From positions 310,001 to 374,000 of the forward strand of contig NZ_SORO01000001.1 in the NCBI RefSeq assembly GCF_004368965.1: a DNA stretch of 64,000 nt, read 5' to 3'. A program made the position numbers and the translations under genes. Shown here piece by piece: positions 1-7,430 of the stretch. The notes under the pieces were generated by a model, which saw nothing but the letters and a program-made list of their open reading frames with translations, did no database searches and was not told the DNA's origin. The stretch's first letter is position 1. Each line of letters starts with the position of its first letter. Source of the DNA: Leptospira meyeri (lineage in GTDB: Bacteria > Spirochaetota > Leptospiria > Leptospirales > Leptospiraceae).

Positions 1-72
1 GAAGAATTTGGCGGAGCCGATTAGAAGCTGTTAGTTGTTAATATGCGTCATATGAATTTCAGAAAGAAATTT

Positions 73-564
73 CTATTTGTAGCTTACTATTTTAATAAGT
101 TCGTTAAATTTACAGTTATTTCGTTGATGAAAATTCATTATTTCTAAAACCGACTCGTCTTTTAGGACAACTTTTTTATTTTTGCTGAAATTTTTAGAGA
201 ATTCATTAAATTCGGTAACAATGTTTCTAAGTTCAGTTTGATAATTTATTAAATACGTCGGTTCTATATTGTATACTTCATTTAGAATAATCATGAGATC
301 ATTTAATGTGATATTCATTGATTTCAGTAGCGATAAAATTTCTTTTGGTTTCAAACAGTTGGTTTCTAGATTAATTAAGAATGTTCTATAATTTTCTCTT
401 ATTTGAATTATTTCGTTAATGAAATGTTCTTTTAAATATTTTTTATCATCAATTTTCTTTTGTAAGAAAAAAATTACAAAAATTGCTAATAAAAGATTAA
501 AAATGATATCAGCTACAGCAATGTAATCTGAAGTCGTTAAGCAATTAAAAAGCAATAAGAGCAT
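73..564 (-). CDS. Small membrane-anchored protein, last visible gene of the hsd-linked cassette
   Basis: I do not recognise this 163-aa protein. Residues about 18-36 form one hydrophobic membrane segment followed by lysines (QKKIDDKK), so the remaining ~125 residues should be cytoplasmic. That tail is polar, rich in Asn, Glu and Lys, and probably helical. It starts 5 bases after the stop of the DUF4325 gene, which places it in the same transcript as the STAS/HATPase pair and the type I RM genes. It could be the membrane output or anchor of that pair; this is inference from position only. Only 72 bases remain to the left edge and they hold no gene. Confidence 0.6.
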   Translation of the reverse strand: MLLLLFNCLTTSDYIAVADIIFNLLLAIFVIFFLQKKIDDKKYLKEHFINEIIQIRENYRTFLINLETNCLKPKEILSLLKSMNITLNDLMIILNEVYNIEPTYLINYQTELRNIVTEFNEFSKNFSKNKKVVLKDESVLEIMNFHQRNNCKFNELIKIVSYK

Positions 565-569
565 TTTAA

Positions 570-983
570 TTAGTTTTCAACTTCTATTATCGAGTCGTAA
601 TTTTTTCTGAACCATTTTTTGTGCTTGATTGTTTTCTTTGGTTTTTGGTTATTAATCCGCCTCTTTTCCCACTGTTCAAAGGTTTCTTTTTCTATCATTA
701 TTTTTAGATCTGGTTCTTGATGTGATATGATTTCTAAACGTTTCTTTACTTCTTCAAGTGAAAAATCGAATATTAAATTACCAAATGCTTCATCTAAAAA
801 TGATGGTGCATATCCAGCTGTATTGTCAATGTTGATTATTAATTTAAAATTATTATCTATAGCTTTTTTGAATTCAGAATTTAATACTTTGTGGTAAAAT
901 TCCTCTCCAGAATTTGCACTAATTTTGCAATGTCTTAAGCCAGGAAATTCTGAAAAATCTTTAACATTAATGACTTTATTCAT
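570..983 (-). CDS. STAS-like DUF4325 domain protein
   Basis: This 137-aa protein matches the STAS-like DUF4325 pattern: a beta strand ending in Asp (LIINIDNTAGYAP) followed by SFLDEAFGNLI at residues about 47-73, and a short basic C-terminal tail. STAS-type proteins often pair with HATPase-type kinases in partner-switching circuits (family knowledge). Here the start overlaps the stop of the HATPase gene by four bases (ATGA), so the two are translationally coupled and probably work together. No serine of the usual SpoIIAA phosphorylation motif is evident. The family call is fairly safe; the biological role is unknown. Confidence 0.7.
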   Translation of the reverse strand: MNKVINVKDFSEFPGLRHCKISANSGEEFYHKVLNSEFKKAIDNNFKLIINIDNTAGYAPSFLDEAFGNLIFDFSLEEVKKRLEIISHQEPDLKIMIEKETFEQWEKRRINNQKPKKTIKHKKWFRKNYDSIIEVEN

Positions 984-2029
984 ATTAACCCCATTTTTAA
1001 ATTATCCTTCGTAACTTCCCAACGATATAAAGTTCCTTCAAATTCATGGCCTTGCATTTCTTTAGATTTTTTTTCGTCCGAAAAGTTTAACATAACATTA
1101 TTCGTAATTACAGTAAGGTTAGAAATAATTCCGTTATCATATGCCTTTTTTATCGATGGTAATCCTTTATTTCGATTGATTTCTTCAGTTTTGGAATTAT
1201 ATTTTTTAATGAAAGCTCCTTTTAATACTTCATCCGATGTTTTATTAGATAGAACATCCTTTAAAAATCTTGTGAATTTTTTCTTCAGTGTTTTTAAAAT
1301 TCCTTTTCCTACATCAGTAATTGTAAAAATTACTTTTTCTTCCTCATATTTCACACCAAATAGCCATTGATTATTAAGAGTCTCACCCCATTCTATAGAA
1401 TTTCCGCAGATTTCAAGCATTATTGTGCGTAATTTAGGAAAGTGGCTTTCCTTGCCACTCAAATGTTTTACAACGTGCTGAACGGATTTACTAATTGAAA
1501 TGTTGTCTTTTTGGCTTAACAATTCAGAACCCTTTTCGATAAAAAATAAATCAGATTTTTCTGATTTATCAAAGGGTTTTCCCTTATCATCAAACATAAA
1601 AGTTAGTAGTCCAGATTCTATTACAAGTTTTTTGCATTGCTCGCTTTCGGGATAATTCCCGCGCAATATAATTTTTTTGAATTTTAAGTCTCTACTAATG
1701 GCAATAAGAACACAAACTGAACTGTAATCTATTTTTTCGACTTTGGAAATATCCATTTCAACATAACAGGTTTTATTAACTTTATTAATTGCTCCTAGGT
1801 CGCGTAATTCAGTAAAGAATCTTAGACATTCTTCAGTATTTCTGAGGAGATCCAATTGAGAAGGTGCTTTTATTGGATTAACTCTTAAATACTCAATCCT
1901 ATGTTGTCTTTGGTATATAGGTAATCTATTGGGATTGTATTTTTTATTTCGTCTTGGTTTGCGTCCGATTTTTTGGGATCTTTTGTCATGCCATTGTTTA
2001 TAATATTTTTTTTTAAAGTATAATTTCAT
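980..2029 (-). CDS. STAS-like plus HATPase (GHKL) protein
   Basis: This is a 349-aa protein with a strongly basic N-terminus (residues 1-45), a STAS-like alpha/beta region (about 85-145, core YVEMDISKVEKIDYSSV) and a C-terminal HATPase fold (about 185-325). The HATPase N-box is LEICGNSIEWG (Glu206, Asn210), the G1 box is DVGKGI (239-244), and a G2-like stretch RNKGLPSIK lies at 286-294. There is no His-phosphotransfer domain, so this is an anti-sigma or MORC-like ATPase type rather than a histidine kinase. It starts one base after the stop of the 56-aa ORF and overlaps the DUF4325 gene by four bases. The basic N-terminus may bind nucleic acid (inference). Confidence 0.75.
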   Translation of the reverse strand: MKLYFKKKYYKQWHDKRSQKIGRKPRRNKKYNPNRLPIYQRQHRIEYLRVNPIKAPSQLDLLRNTEECLRFFTELRDLGAINKVNKTCYVEMDISKVEKIDYSSVCVLIAISRDLKFKKIILRGNYPESEQCKKLVIESGLLTFMFDDKGKPFDKSEKSDLFFIEKGSELLSQKDNISISKSVQHVVKHLSGKESHFPKLRTIMLEICGNSIEWGETLNNQWLFGVKYEEEKVIFTITDVGKGILKTLKKKFTRFLKDVLSNKTSDEVLKGAFIKKYNSKTEEINRNKGLPSIKKAYDNGIISNLTVITNNVMLNFSDEKKSKEMQGHEFEGTLYRWEVTKDNLKMGLI

Positions 2030-2030
2030 T

Positions 2031-2201
2031 TTACAAATTCTTTATTTTTAAGGTTTCGCAGGAAAAATAAAATATTTGTTTTAATTCGCTTGGTGCATAA
2101 CCCGAATAAGCACATTTGAGTAAAGATACAACTCTTTCATAATTGAAAATTAAAGGCTTCAAAATTCTTTTGTAATCATTTGTTTTAAAACTTATACCCA
2201 T
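2031..2201 (-). CDS. Small 56-aa protein between hsdS and the HATPase gene
   Basis: This short ORF fills the apparent gap between hsdS and the HATPase gene almost exactly. It has an ATG start and a strong Shine-Dalgarno (GAGGTGG) that overlaps the hsdS stop codon. It encodes 56 residues starting MGISFKTNDYKR and ending TLKIKNL, then stops one base before the next ATG. The spacing, the RBS and the lack of leftover DNA argue that it is translated. I do not recognise the family. It is basic and probably helical, with two cysteines and no membrane segment. It could be a regulator or small subunit of the neighbouring proteins (inference). Confidence 0.6.
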   Translation of the reverse strand: MGISFKTNDYKRILKPLIFNYERVVSLLKCAYSGYAPSELKQIFYFSCETLKIKNL

Positions 2202-2209
2202 TCACCACC

Positions 2210-3430
2210 TCACACTAACCTAATCTTCCCCTTCAGCAACACCTGCATTAACCCCTGTTTGATCCCCTTAGTCTTCTCCAATTTCTTATCTAAACCCTCA
2301 ATCTCCTCATCCATTTCCGAAAGCATAATCGCAATGGCTTCTTGTTCGGCGAGAGTGGGGGGAAGGGGGACTTTAAATTCAGAAAAATTACGATTTGTAA
2401 TTTGGTTGATTGTTGCACCCATTAATTCATCTATTTGCCGTTGAATGATCTCTGACTGAAATTGATGAAAGATAAATTTTGATATTTTACTTCGGAAGAT
2501 TGACATGAAGGCACCAAAAGCACTTCCTTCCGTTTTCTTATCAATGAGAGCACATTTCCCGATTAAGTTTTTGCTACCATTTCTAACGCATATTAAAATG
2601 TCATTTTTTTTGACAATTACCCTTGTTGGTAATTCCATTTCTACAAATACATTGTCATGAAAAGCTAATTTGTTTTCTTGAATATTCGATGACCTTAATA
2701 CGAGAATACCATGCTCTTTAACATCAGAAGGTTTATAGGTGAGACCTATAAATGTGTTACCCACATCCCCCAACTTCTTCACCTCCCAATCCTCAGGTAT
2801 CGATCCAACCTCTGTATCCTTCATTCCACCTTTCCAACCAAACCCAGGCAAACGACGTTTCCCCGTAAGTAACTCTTGCATGGCTCCTTGTTTCAGGAGT
2901 TTTTTCTTTTGGATGGTGGTTTCCAGGGAAGTGATAAGAGCATCGGTATCGGAAAGAACTTCGGCAATGGCTTCCTGTTCGGCGAGAGTGGGGGGAAGGG
3001 GGATGTTGTATTTAGAAACTTGAGGAGCTGTCAGTTGCGGAACACCAGTGCTTTCGTTTGCAAAATTGACAAACTTATTTACGTATTCTGAAACAAAAAT
3101 TCCTGAAATAGAAGTATTTTCTTCCAATACGAGAACTCGACCTATTGCAGTAAAAGGTTGATCTCTAAAGTTTGCATTGCCAATTTCTCCTCTCGCTGTA
3201 ATAGTTATTGATTTAGGTTTATGCTTTGGTTCTGAGGTATATCCATATAGTCCTTTGTTAGAAAGAGCATTAGAAAAGATCGCATAATTGAATTTATCGT
3301 CTTGAGTGTTCGAAAAGCATTTTTTATCTAAATCACCACCTGCGGAGATATTAAAAACATCCCCCAACTTCTTCACTTCCCAATCTTCAGGGATCAATCC
3401 AACTTCCGTTTCTTTAAATTTCCCTTTCAT
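2210..3430 (-). CDS. hsdS: Type I restriction-modification specificity subunit HsdS
   Basis: HsdS gives type I methylase and nuclease complexes their DNA target. The 406 residues show the usual two-fold layout: TRD1 (about 15-150), a central conserved helix region, TRD2 (about 215-350) and a C-terminal conserved helix region. Both halves begin with E(V/T)G.IPEDWEVKKLGDV and both TRDs end with PLPPTLAEQEAIA. It overlaps hsdM by four bases (ATGA), so HsdM and HsdS are made together. The duplicated conserved regions are almost identical in DNA (see repeats), which is suited to TRD exchange. The family call is secure; the target sequence cannot be read from the gene. Confidence 0.96.
   Translation of the reverse strand: MKGKFKETEVGLIPEDWEVKKLGDVFNISAGGDLDKKCFSNTQDDKFNYAIFSNALSNKGLYGYTSEPKHKPKSITITARGEIGNANFRDQPFTAIGRVLVLEENTSISGIFVSEYVNKFVNFANESTGVPQLTAPQVSKYNIPLPPTLAEQEAIAEVLSDTDALITSLETTIQKKKLLKQGAMQELLTGKRRLPGFGWKGGMKDTEVGSIPEDWEVKKLGDVGNTFIGLTYKPSDVKEHGILVLRSSNIQENKLAFHDNVFVEMELPTRVIVKKNDILICVRNGSKNLIGKCALIDKKTEGSAFGAFMSIFRSKISKFIFHQFQSEIIQRQIDELMGATINQITNRNFSEFKVPLPPTLAEQEAIAIMLSEMDEEIEGLDKKLEKTKGIKQGLMQVLLKGKIRLV
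2331..3003 (-). repeat. 40-bp direct repeat pair inside hsdS
   Basis: The 40 bases at 2331-2370 recur at 2964-3003 with one mismatch. Both copies encode the end of a target-recognition domain and the start of a conserved helix (PLPPTLAEQEAIA). The copies are about 633 bp apart, the length of one TRD plus one conserved region, so recombination between them would delete or swap a TRD in frame. Confidence 0.9.
2763..3415 (-). repeat. 59-bp imperfect direct repeat pair inside hsdS
   Basis: The 59 bases at 2763-2821 and 3357-3415 are clearly related, with scattered, mostly third-position differences. Each copy encodes the entry into a TRD (EDWEVKKLGDV) and the residues before it. Together with the 40-bp pair they frame both TRDs with near-identical DNA. 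Confidence 0.85.
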
Positions 3431-5817
3431 ACAGTAAACCCCATCTTCGCAAAATGTCCTTTGACCTTTTTGTCAAGTGCTTCGGTTTCTTTCTCCAATG
3501 TCGCAAGCGGACTTTCATACCGTTCGGCTAGTTCCTTGATCCGTTTGGTCAGGGTTTGGCTAATGCGATTCAGTTCCGATTGCACATCTTCTGCCAGTTT
3601 GGCGAACCATTTGGATTCTACCACTAGCGTTTTGATTTCCTCATCCTTTAGGGTTTTGTATCGTTCGCTCACTTTGGTTTGTAAGTCCGTCTGTGCCTGT
3701 TTGATTTTGGAATTGAGATCCGTGACTTGGTTTGCGACATTTAGGTATTCTTGGAGGAAGGTGATTTCTTCCTTGGCATCCTTGTCCGATTGGATTTGTT
3801 TCAAGCGAGCTTGTACGGACTTAGGTGTGACGGTTTCTTTATCTGTTTTGGCATCCGAGAGAAGTCCTTCGTCTCCACCTTGTTCTTCGACCATTTCTTC
3901 CAGTTTTAGATCCAGACTATCTCGTTCGGATTCCAAGGTTTCGATGGTTTCTTTTTCTTTGGCAAAGTAGGCTTGGATGAGAAAGGCTTTGGGAATGAGC
4001 CTTCCTTCAAATTCCTTGGATTTGCCAATGGGTTCGATTTCCTTTCCTACTTTCCAACCTTCATCCACCACCAAATACACATCATCTTGCATCACTTCTA
4101 ACCAATAGGTCATCAGATGTTGGTAGATATCATAAGCATCAACAAGAGGAGTTTTAGAAAAGGCAGTAAGAAGGCTTTCACTAAAATTATGGATAAACTC
4201 CTTAGGTTTGGTTTTACTCCCAATCGACTTGCACTCTTCGAGTCCGCTTTCTTTCCATTTGGCGAACGTGTTTTCGATCTGTTTTCCAAATTTGAAAAAT
4301 TCAGGATGCGAGTAGATTGTAGTTTTGATCTCTTCCTTGGAGCATTTTAAATCATAAAATCCCTTGCGTTTGTTGGCAGTAAAAAGAGTTTCTTTAAGTC
4401 CCTTATACACCTCCCAAAAAGGAGATAGGGCATCCACATCCAGTTCAGGAATCCCGCCATGCAAATGAGCTTCGATGTTTTGGATGTCTTCTGGTTCACT
4501 GCTATCAATATAACGAGGGATATTGAGATTGAATTCCTTCTCTTCAATCTCTTTGAATGTCACCTTACGGCTGTATTTTGGAATTTGAATTTTATTGGTA
4601 AACACATCCACAATTTTGTGAATGTCCTGTTCCCGAAGTCGGTTTTTATTTCCGTCCTTCTCAAACCCTTTCGATGCATCGACGATGAAAAGTTCCTTTC
4701 GTGTTTCAGCTTCTTCCTTATTGATCACAATGATACAAGCAGGAATTCCCGTTCCGTAAAACAAATTGGTAGGAAGTCCAATGATCCCTTCAATATAACC
4801 CTTTTGGATCAGTTTCTTTCGAATCTCTGCTTCCGCATTCCCACGGAAGAGAACACCATGCGGGAGAATGATCGCTCCCTTTCCATTGCTTTTCAAACTA
4901 CGAATAGCATGTAGTAAAAAAGCAAAATCCCCATTCTTTTGGGGAGGAATACCAAAATCCTGAAATCTCGTATAAGGATCATTCATAGGATCAATTCCAT
5001 TACTCCAGGCTTTAAAAGAAAACGGAGGATTGGCGACAAAAAAATCAAACTGTTTGAGGTCACCTTTATCCGTCAGATACAAAGGATTGGCAAGTGTGTT
5101 CCCTTGTTTGATTTCTGCTGTTGGATTGTCATGGAGGATCATATTCATCCGTGCCAATGAAGACGTTGCCACATCCATCTCTTGTCCATACAGAGTGATC
5201 TTCCCTGCCTCAGCCGATACCTTAAGAAGCAAGGAACCTGAACCACATGTGGGGTCATAAGCCGTTTTACTAGATTTATCAGCTGAAGAAACATGGATGA
5301 TCTTTGCCATGATACGACTCACTTCCGCAGGCGTATAAAATTGCCCCTTACTTTTGCCACTTTCCGTAGCAAAATGCCTCATGAGATACTCATACGCATC
5401 TCCTAAAATATCATCACCTTCCGCCTTGTTACCCGAAAAGTCGAGAGCAGGATTCTCAAAGATCGCAATGAGATTGGTTAGGCGTTGCACCATCTCCTTT
5501 CCACTGCCGAGTTTATTGACATCATTAAAATCAGGAAAGTCCGAGATTTTATTGGCTTCTCCAAGAGGTGCAAGGATCTTCTTATTGATATCATCCCCAA
5601 TACTTGTTTTACCTTTTAAGGTTACCATATCCTTAAAAGAGCTACCCTCTGGAACCGTAATGGGAGAAAAGGCTTCTCCTGCATATTTATCCGAAATGTA
5701 TTTAATAAAGAGCATCACAAGAACATAATCCTTGTATTGTGATGCATCCATCCCTCCCCGTAGTTCGTCGCAGGATTTCCAAAGAGATGAGTATAATTCT
5801 GATTTTTTAATTGCCAT
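3427..5817 (-). CDS. hsdM: Type I restriction-modification methyltransferase subunit HsdM
   Basis: HsdM is the N6-adenine methyltransferase of a type I RM system. Residues 1-150 form the HsdM N-terminal helical domain. The SAM-binding motif is DPTCGSGS (188-195) and the catalytic motif is NPPF (263-266). At 796 residues it is well above the roughly 500-530 of classical HsdM. The extra C-terminal part (about 640-790) is a Glu/Lys-rich coiled coil. hsdS follows with a four-base overlap. No nuclease subunit (hsdR) is present in the window, so either it lies beyond the left edge or the enzyme is a methylase only. A 22-bp inverted repeat ends 12 bases upstream of the start. Confidence 0.96.
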   Translation of the reverse strand: MAIKKSELYSSLWKSCDELRGGMDASQYKDYVLVMLFIKYISDKYAGEAFSPITVPEGSSFKDMVTLKGKTSIGDDINKKILAPLGEANKISDFPDFNDVNKLGSGKEMVQRLTNLIAIFENPALDFSGNKAEGDDILGDAYEYLMRHFATESGKSKGQFYTPAEVSRIMAKIIHVSSADKSSKTAYDPTCGSGSLLLKVSAEAGKITLYGQEMDVATSSLARMNMILHDNPTAEIKQGNTLANPLYLTDKGDLKQFDFFVANPPFSFKAWSNGIDPMNDPYTRFQDFGIPPQKNGDFAFLLHAIRSLKSNGKGAIILPHGVLFRGNAEAEIRKKLIQKGYIEGIIGLPTNLFYGTGIPACIIVINKEEAETRKELFIVDASKGFEKDGNKNRLREQDIHKIVDVFTNKIQIPKYSRKVTFKEIEEKEFNLNIPRYIDSSEPEDIQNIEAHLHGGIPELDVDALSPFWEVYKGLKETLFTANKRKGFYDLKCSKEEIKTTIYSHPEFFKFGKQIENTFAKWKESGLEECKSIGSKTKPKEFIHNFSESLLTAFSKTPLVDAYDIYQHLMTYWLEVMQDDVYLVVDEGWKVGKEIEPIGKSKEFEGRLIPKAFLIQAYFAKEKETIETLESERDSLDLKLEEMVEEQGGDEGLLSDAKTDKETVTPKSVQARLKQIQSDKDAKEEITFLQEYLNVANQVTDLNSKIKQAQTDLQTKVSERYKTLKDEEIKTLVVESKWFAKLAEDVQSELNRISQTLTKRIKELAERYESPLATLEKETEALDKKVKGHFAKMGFTV

Positions 5818-5828
5818 ACTGTATCGCC

Positions 5829-6097
5829 AGAGTCTTACTTTTATTTAAATTGTGCAATAGTTTCATGATAAAAGAAAAGTAGGACATTGTGTGAAAGAAT
5901 TGATTTTTTGATGCAATTCAAGTAAATTTTTGCAATAAAAATGAAGTTTACTAAATATCTAATTTCTACCCACATTTTTAACTAAAACCTGACTTTGATA
6001 AATACAAAATCAGCATCAGTGAATTAGCTCTCAATTCCTTGGTAAAATAGGAATAATAATAAAAATGTTATATTGATTTAAAAAAAAGTAAGACTCT
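5829..6097. mobile_element. Possible MITE: 269-bp segment with 22-bp terminal inverted repeats
   Basis: The 22 bases at 5829-5850 (beginning AGAGTCTTAC) are the reverse complement of 6076-6097 with a single mismatch. The segment between them is AT-rich and non-coding. Size and layout fit a miniature inverted-repeat element. No clear target-site duplication is visible on the flanks, so an operator-like role for the repeats is the alternative. One repeat lies 12 bases upstream of hsdM and would be in or next to its leader. Confidence 0.5.
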
Positions 6098-6155
6098 TCA
6101 TGAAGTTCCTTCAAATCAATTAAGAATGACTTTGTGACATATTTAATAAATGAAT

Positions 6156-6205
6156 TTGTCAAGTAAAAATATTCTAACATCTGTTAGTGTTTATTTTGTT
6201 GACAA
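6156..6205. promoter_or_regulatory. Nested inverted repeats upstream of the SRAP operon
   Basis: TTGTCAA (6156-6162) pairs with TTGACAA (6199-6205), and inside them CTAACA-TC-TGTTAG (6174-6187) is a perfect 6-bp palindrome. The group lies 45-94 bases before the first gene of the plus-strand operon, a typical operator position. A TTTG-N5-TAAA match at 6155-6167 is one base off the TTTGN5CAAA form reported for Leptospira LexA boxes; that assignment is weak. Confidence 0.4.
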
Positions 6206-6249
6206 GTGAATAACCCATAGCATCTCTGACGAATAAATGGAGGTGATAT

Positions 6250-6534
6250 ATGCGAGAGCTTAGTCACACATTACGATTCAGTAGAGGGGAATTCGATACT
6301 GAATTTCTAGAAAAGGATTGGAGAGAGTTCCAAATTGATATGGAGGACGGGAACCTCTTGAACATTGAAGAGCTCTTGACAGATTACTACTACGGATTTG
6401 TCAATATGAATGACATATTATCTACGTTCCCGCCTAGCGAGATAACTCATCTTATCCCTGGACAACATGACAACCTAATTAAGATCTATAGACGGTTAGC
6501 AGAAGAATTTCCAAAGTATTCGGAGGTTCTGTAA
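6250..6534 (+). CDS. Unknown 94-aa protein, first gene of the SRAP operon
   Basis: I do not recognise this acidic 94-aa protein. It has no membrane segment and appears alpha-helical, with aromatic clusters such as TDYYYGF. The start is well supported by GGAGGTGAT five bases upstream of the ATG. Its stop overlaps the next ATG (TAATG), so it is coupled to the 65-aa gene. Position beside an SRAP gene in an accessory region suggests a phage- or plasmid-like cargo gene (inference). Confidence 0.6.
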   Translation: MRELSHTLRFSRGEFDTEFLEKDWREFQIDMEDGNLLNIEELLTDYYYGFVNMNDILSTFPPSEITHLIPGQHDNLIKIYRRLAEEFPKYSEVL

Positions 6535-6731
6535 TGGGACGATTAATGGAACTGGTAGATGGGTATTATGACGAAATCAAGACGAATTCTTTAGTTTCGA
6601 ATAAGGAGTGGAAGGATCTAACACCTAGTGAACGGAATCAGTTAAGATATTTTGATATATGCGAATCTAATTATGATGAATTCAAACTAGCGAAATCTAT
6701 AGGTAATGGATTCAAATTTAATTACGGTTGA
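6534..6731 (+). CDS. Unknown 65-aa protein, second gene of the SRAP operon
   Basis: This is a small acidic protein of unknown family, with a helical stretch ending in TPSERNQLRYFD. Its ATG overlaps the stop of the upstream gene, and the SRAP gene follows after 33 bases. The overlap favours real translation. There are no recognisable motifs, membrane segments or metal-binding cysteines. Confidence 0.5.
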   Translation: MGRLMELVDGYYDEIKTNSLVSNKEWKDLTPSERNQLRYFDICESNYDEFKLAKSIGNGFKFNYG

Positions 6732-6764
6732 CGTTCGGACGGGTTACAGATAGAATTCACAGTC

Positions 6765-7430
6765 ATGTGTAACCAGTTCAACCACAAACTAATCACAAAC
6801 CCCGATGGAACTCAACGGTATATCACTGTAGAGTTTTCCGAGGAGGATTTCGCTTGGAAAAGAAAAATGTGGGAGAACCTGGAGATTGATTTTAAGACCG
6901 TAGTTAAGAAGCCGACCGACATAATACAATCTTTCTCAATGCTGGACGGTCAAATTATCGCTACAGAAGACGCATGGGGATTCAAACCATCATGGTCAAA
7001 AAGACCTATAATGAATACGCAATCAGAGAAACTATTTGATTCTACCGTTTGGAAACATTATATTCACAATAGAATACTAATACCCGTTAAGTCTTTTTTT
7101 GAATGGCAAGAGCAACCAAACGGAAAAAAACATAAGTATGAGATTACTTTCAAAAATACAGATTCTTTATTCGCTGGGATATGGGGAGTAGAGGACGGGA
7201 AACGTTGGATCACTATTTTGACTCAATCCGCAAATGAAAAGATGAAAACTATTCATAATTCAGGAGATAACAAACATAGACAACCCGTGTTAATGCGGAA
7301 TGAATTTGCACGAAGTTGGATAGATCCTAAAATCTCAAATAGGAAAGATGTTACCGATATGATAACTCAATTCATGCCCGATGACACTACAGAACAGGAT
7401 TTAGATCAAGAGCCGACCCTTTTCAGGTAA
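6765..7430 (+). CDS. SRAP domain protein (YedK/HMCES family)
   Basis: SRAP proteins form a thiazolidine crosslink between Cys2 and abasic sites in single-stranded DNA, shielding them from cleavage (established for YedK and HMCES). This 221-aa protein starts Met-Cys, which fixes the start. Further family positions are WGFKPSW (71-77), NTQSE (84-88, Asn84), FFEW (111-114, Glu113) and HRQPV (171-175, His171). The last motif has Gln where most members have Met, and the first is less conserved than usual. It is third in an operon with two small unknown genes. SRAP genes are often linked to SOS or mobile DNA; the palindromes upstream may serve that control (inference). Confidence 0.88.
   Translation: MCNQFNHKLITNPDGTQRYITVEFSEEDFAWKRKMWENLEIDFKTVVKKPTDIIQSFSMLDGQIIATEDAWGFKPSWSKRPIMNTQSEKLFDSTVWKHYIHNRILIPVKSFFEWQEQPNGKKHKYEITFKNTDSLFAGIWGVEDGKRWITILTQSANEKMKTIHNSGDNKHRQPVLMRNEFARSWIDPKISNRKDVTDMITQFMPDDTTEQDLDQEPTLFR

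Larger units (their letters stand above)
5818..6249. other. AT-rich intergenic region between divergent operons
   Basis: These 432 bases separate the start of hsdM from a plus-strand operon. They hold no credible ORF on either strand. Most of the stretch is the inverted-repeat-bounded segment 5829-6097, and the rest carries the nested palindromes at 6156-6205. Promoters for both operons must lie here, but I cannot pick a convincing -10/-35 pair. Confidence 0.6.

Noticed and set aside
1..72. Possible gene end or integron-like edge at the left border
   Set aside because: Only a six-codon ORF is visible and core-site matches are inexact; the edge is too short to judge.
2331..3415. Repeats in hsdS considered as a CRISPR or phage array
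   Set aside because: Only two copies of each, coding, and placed at TRD borders as in any HsdS.
3461..3970. Long plus-strand open frame inside hsdM
   Set aside because: It is a shadow of the HsdM coiled-coil coding region, with low-complexity Ser-rich composition and no start signal.
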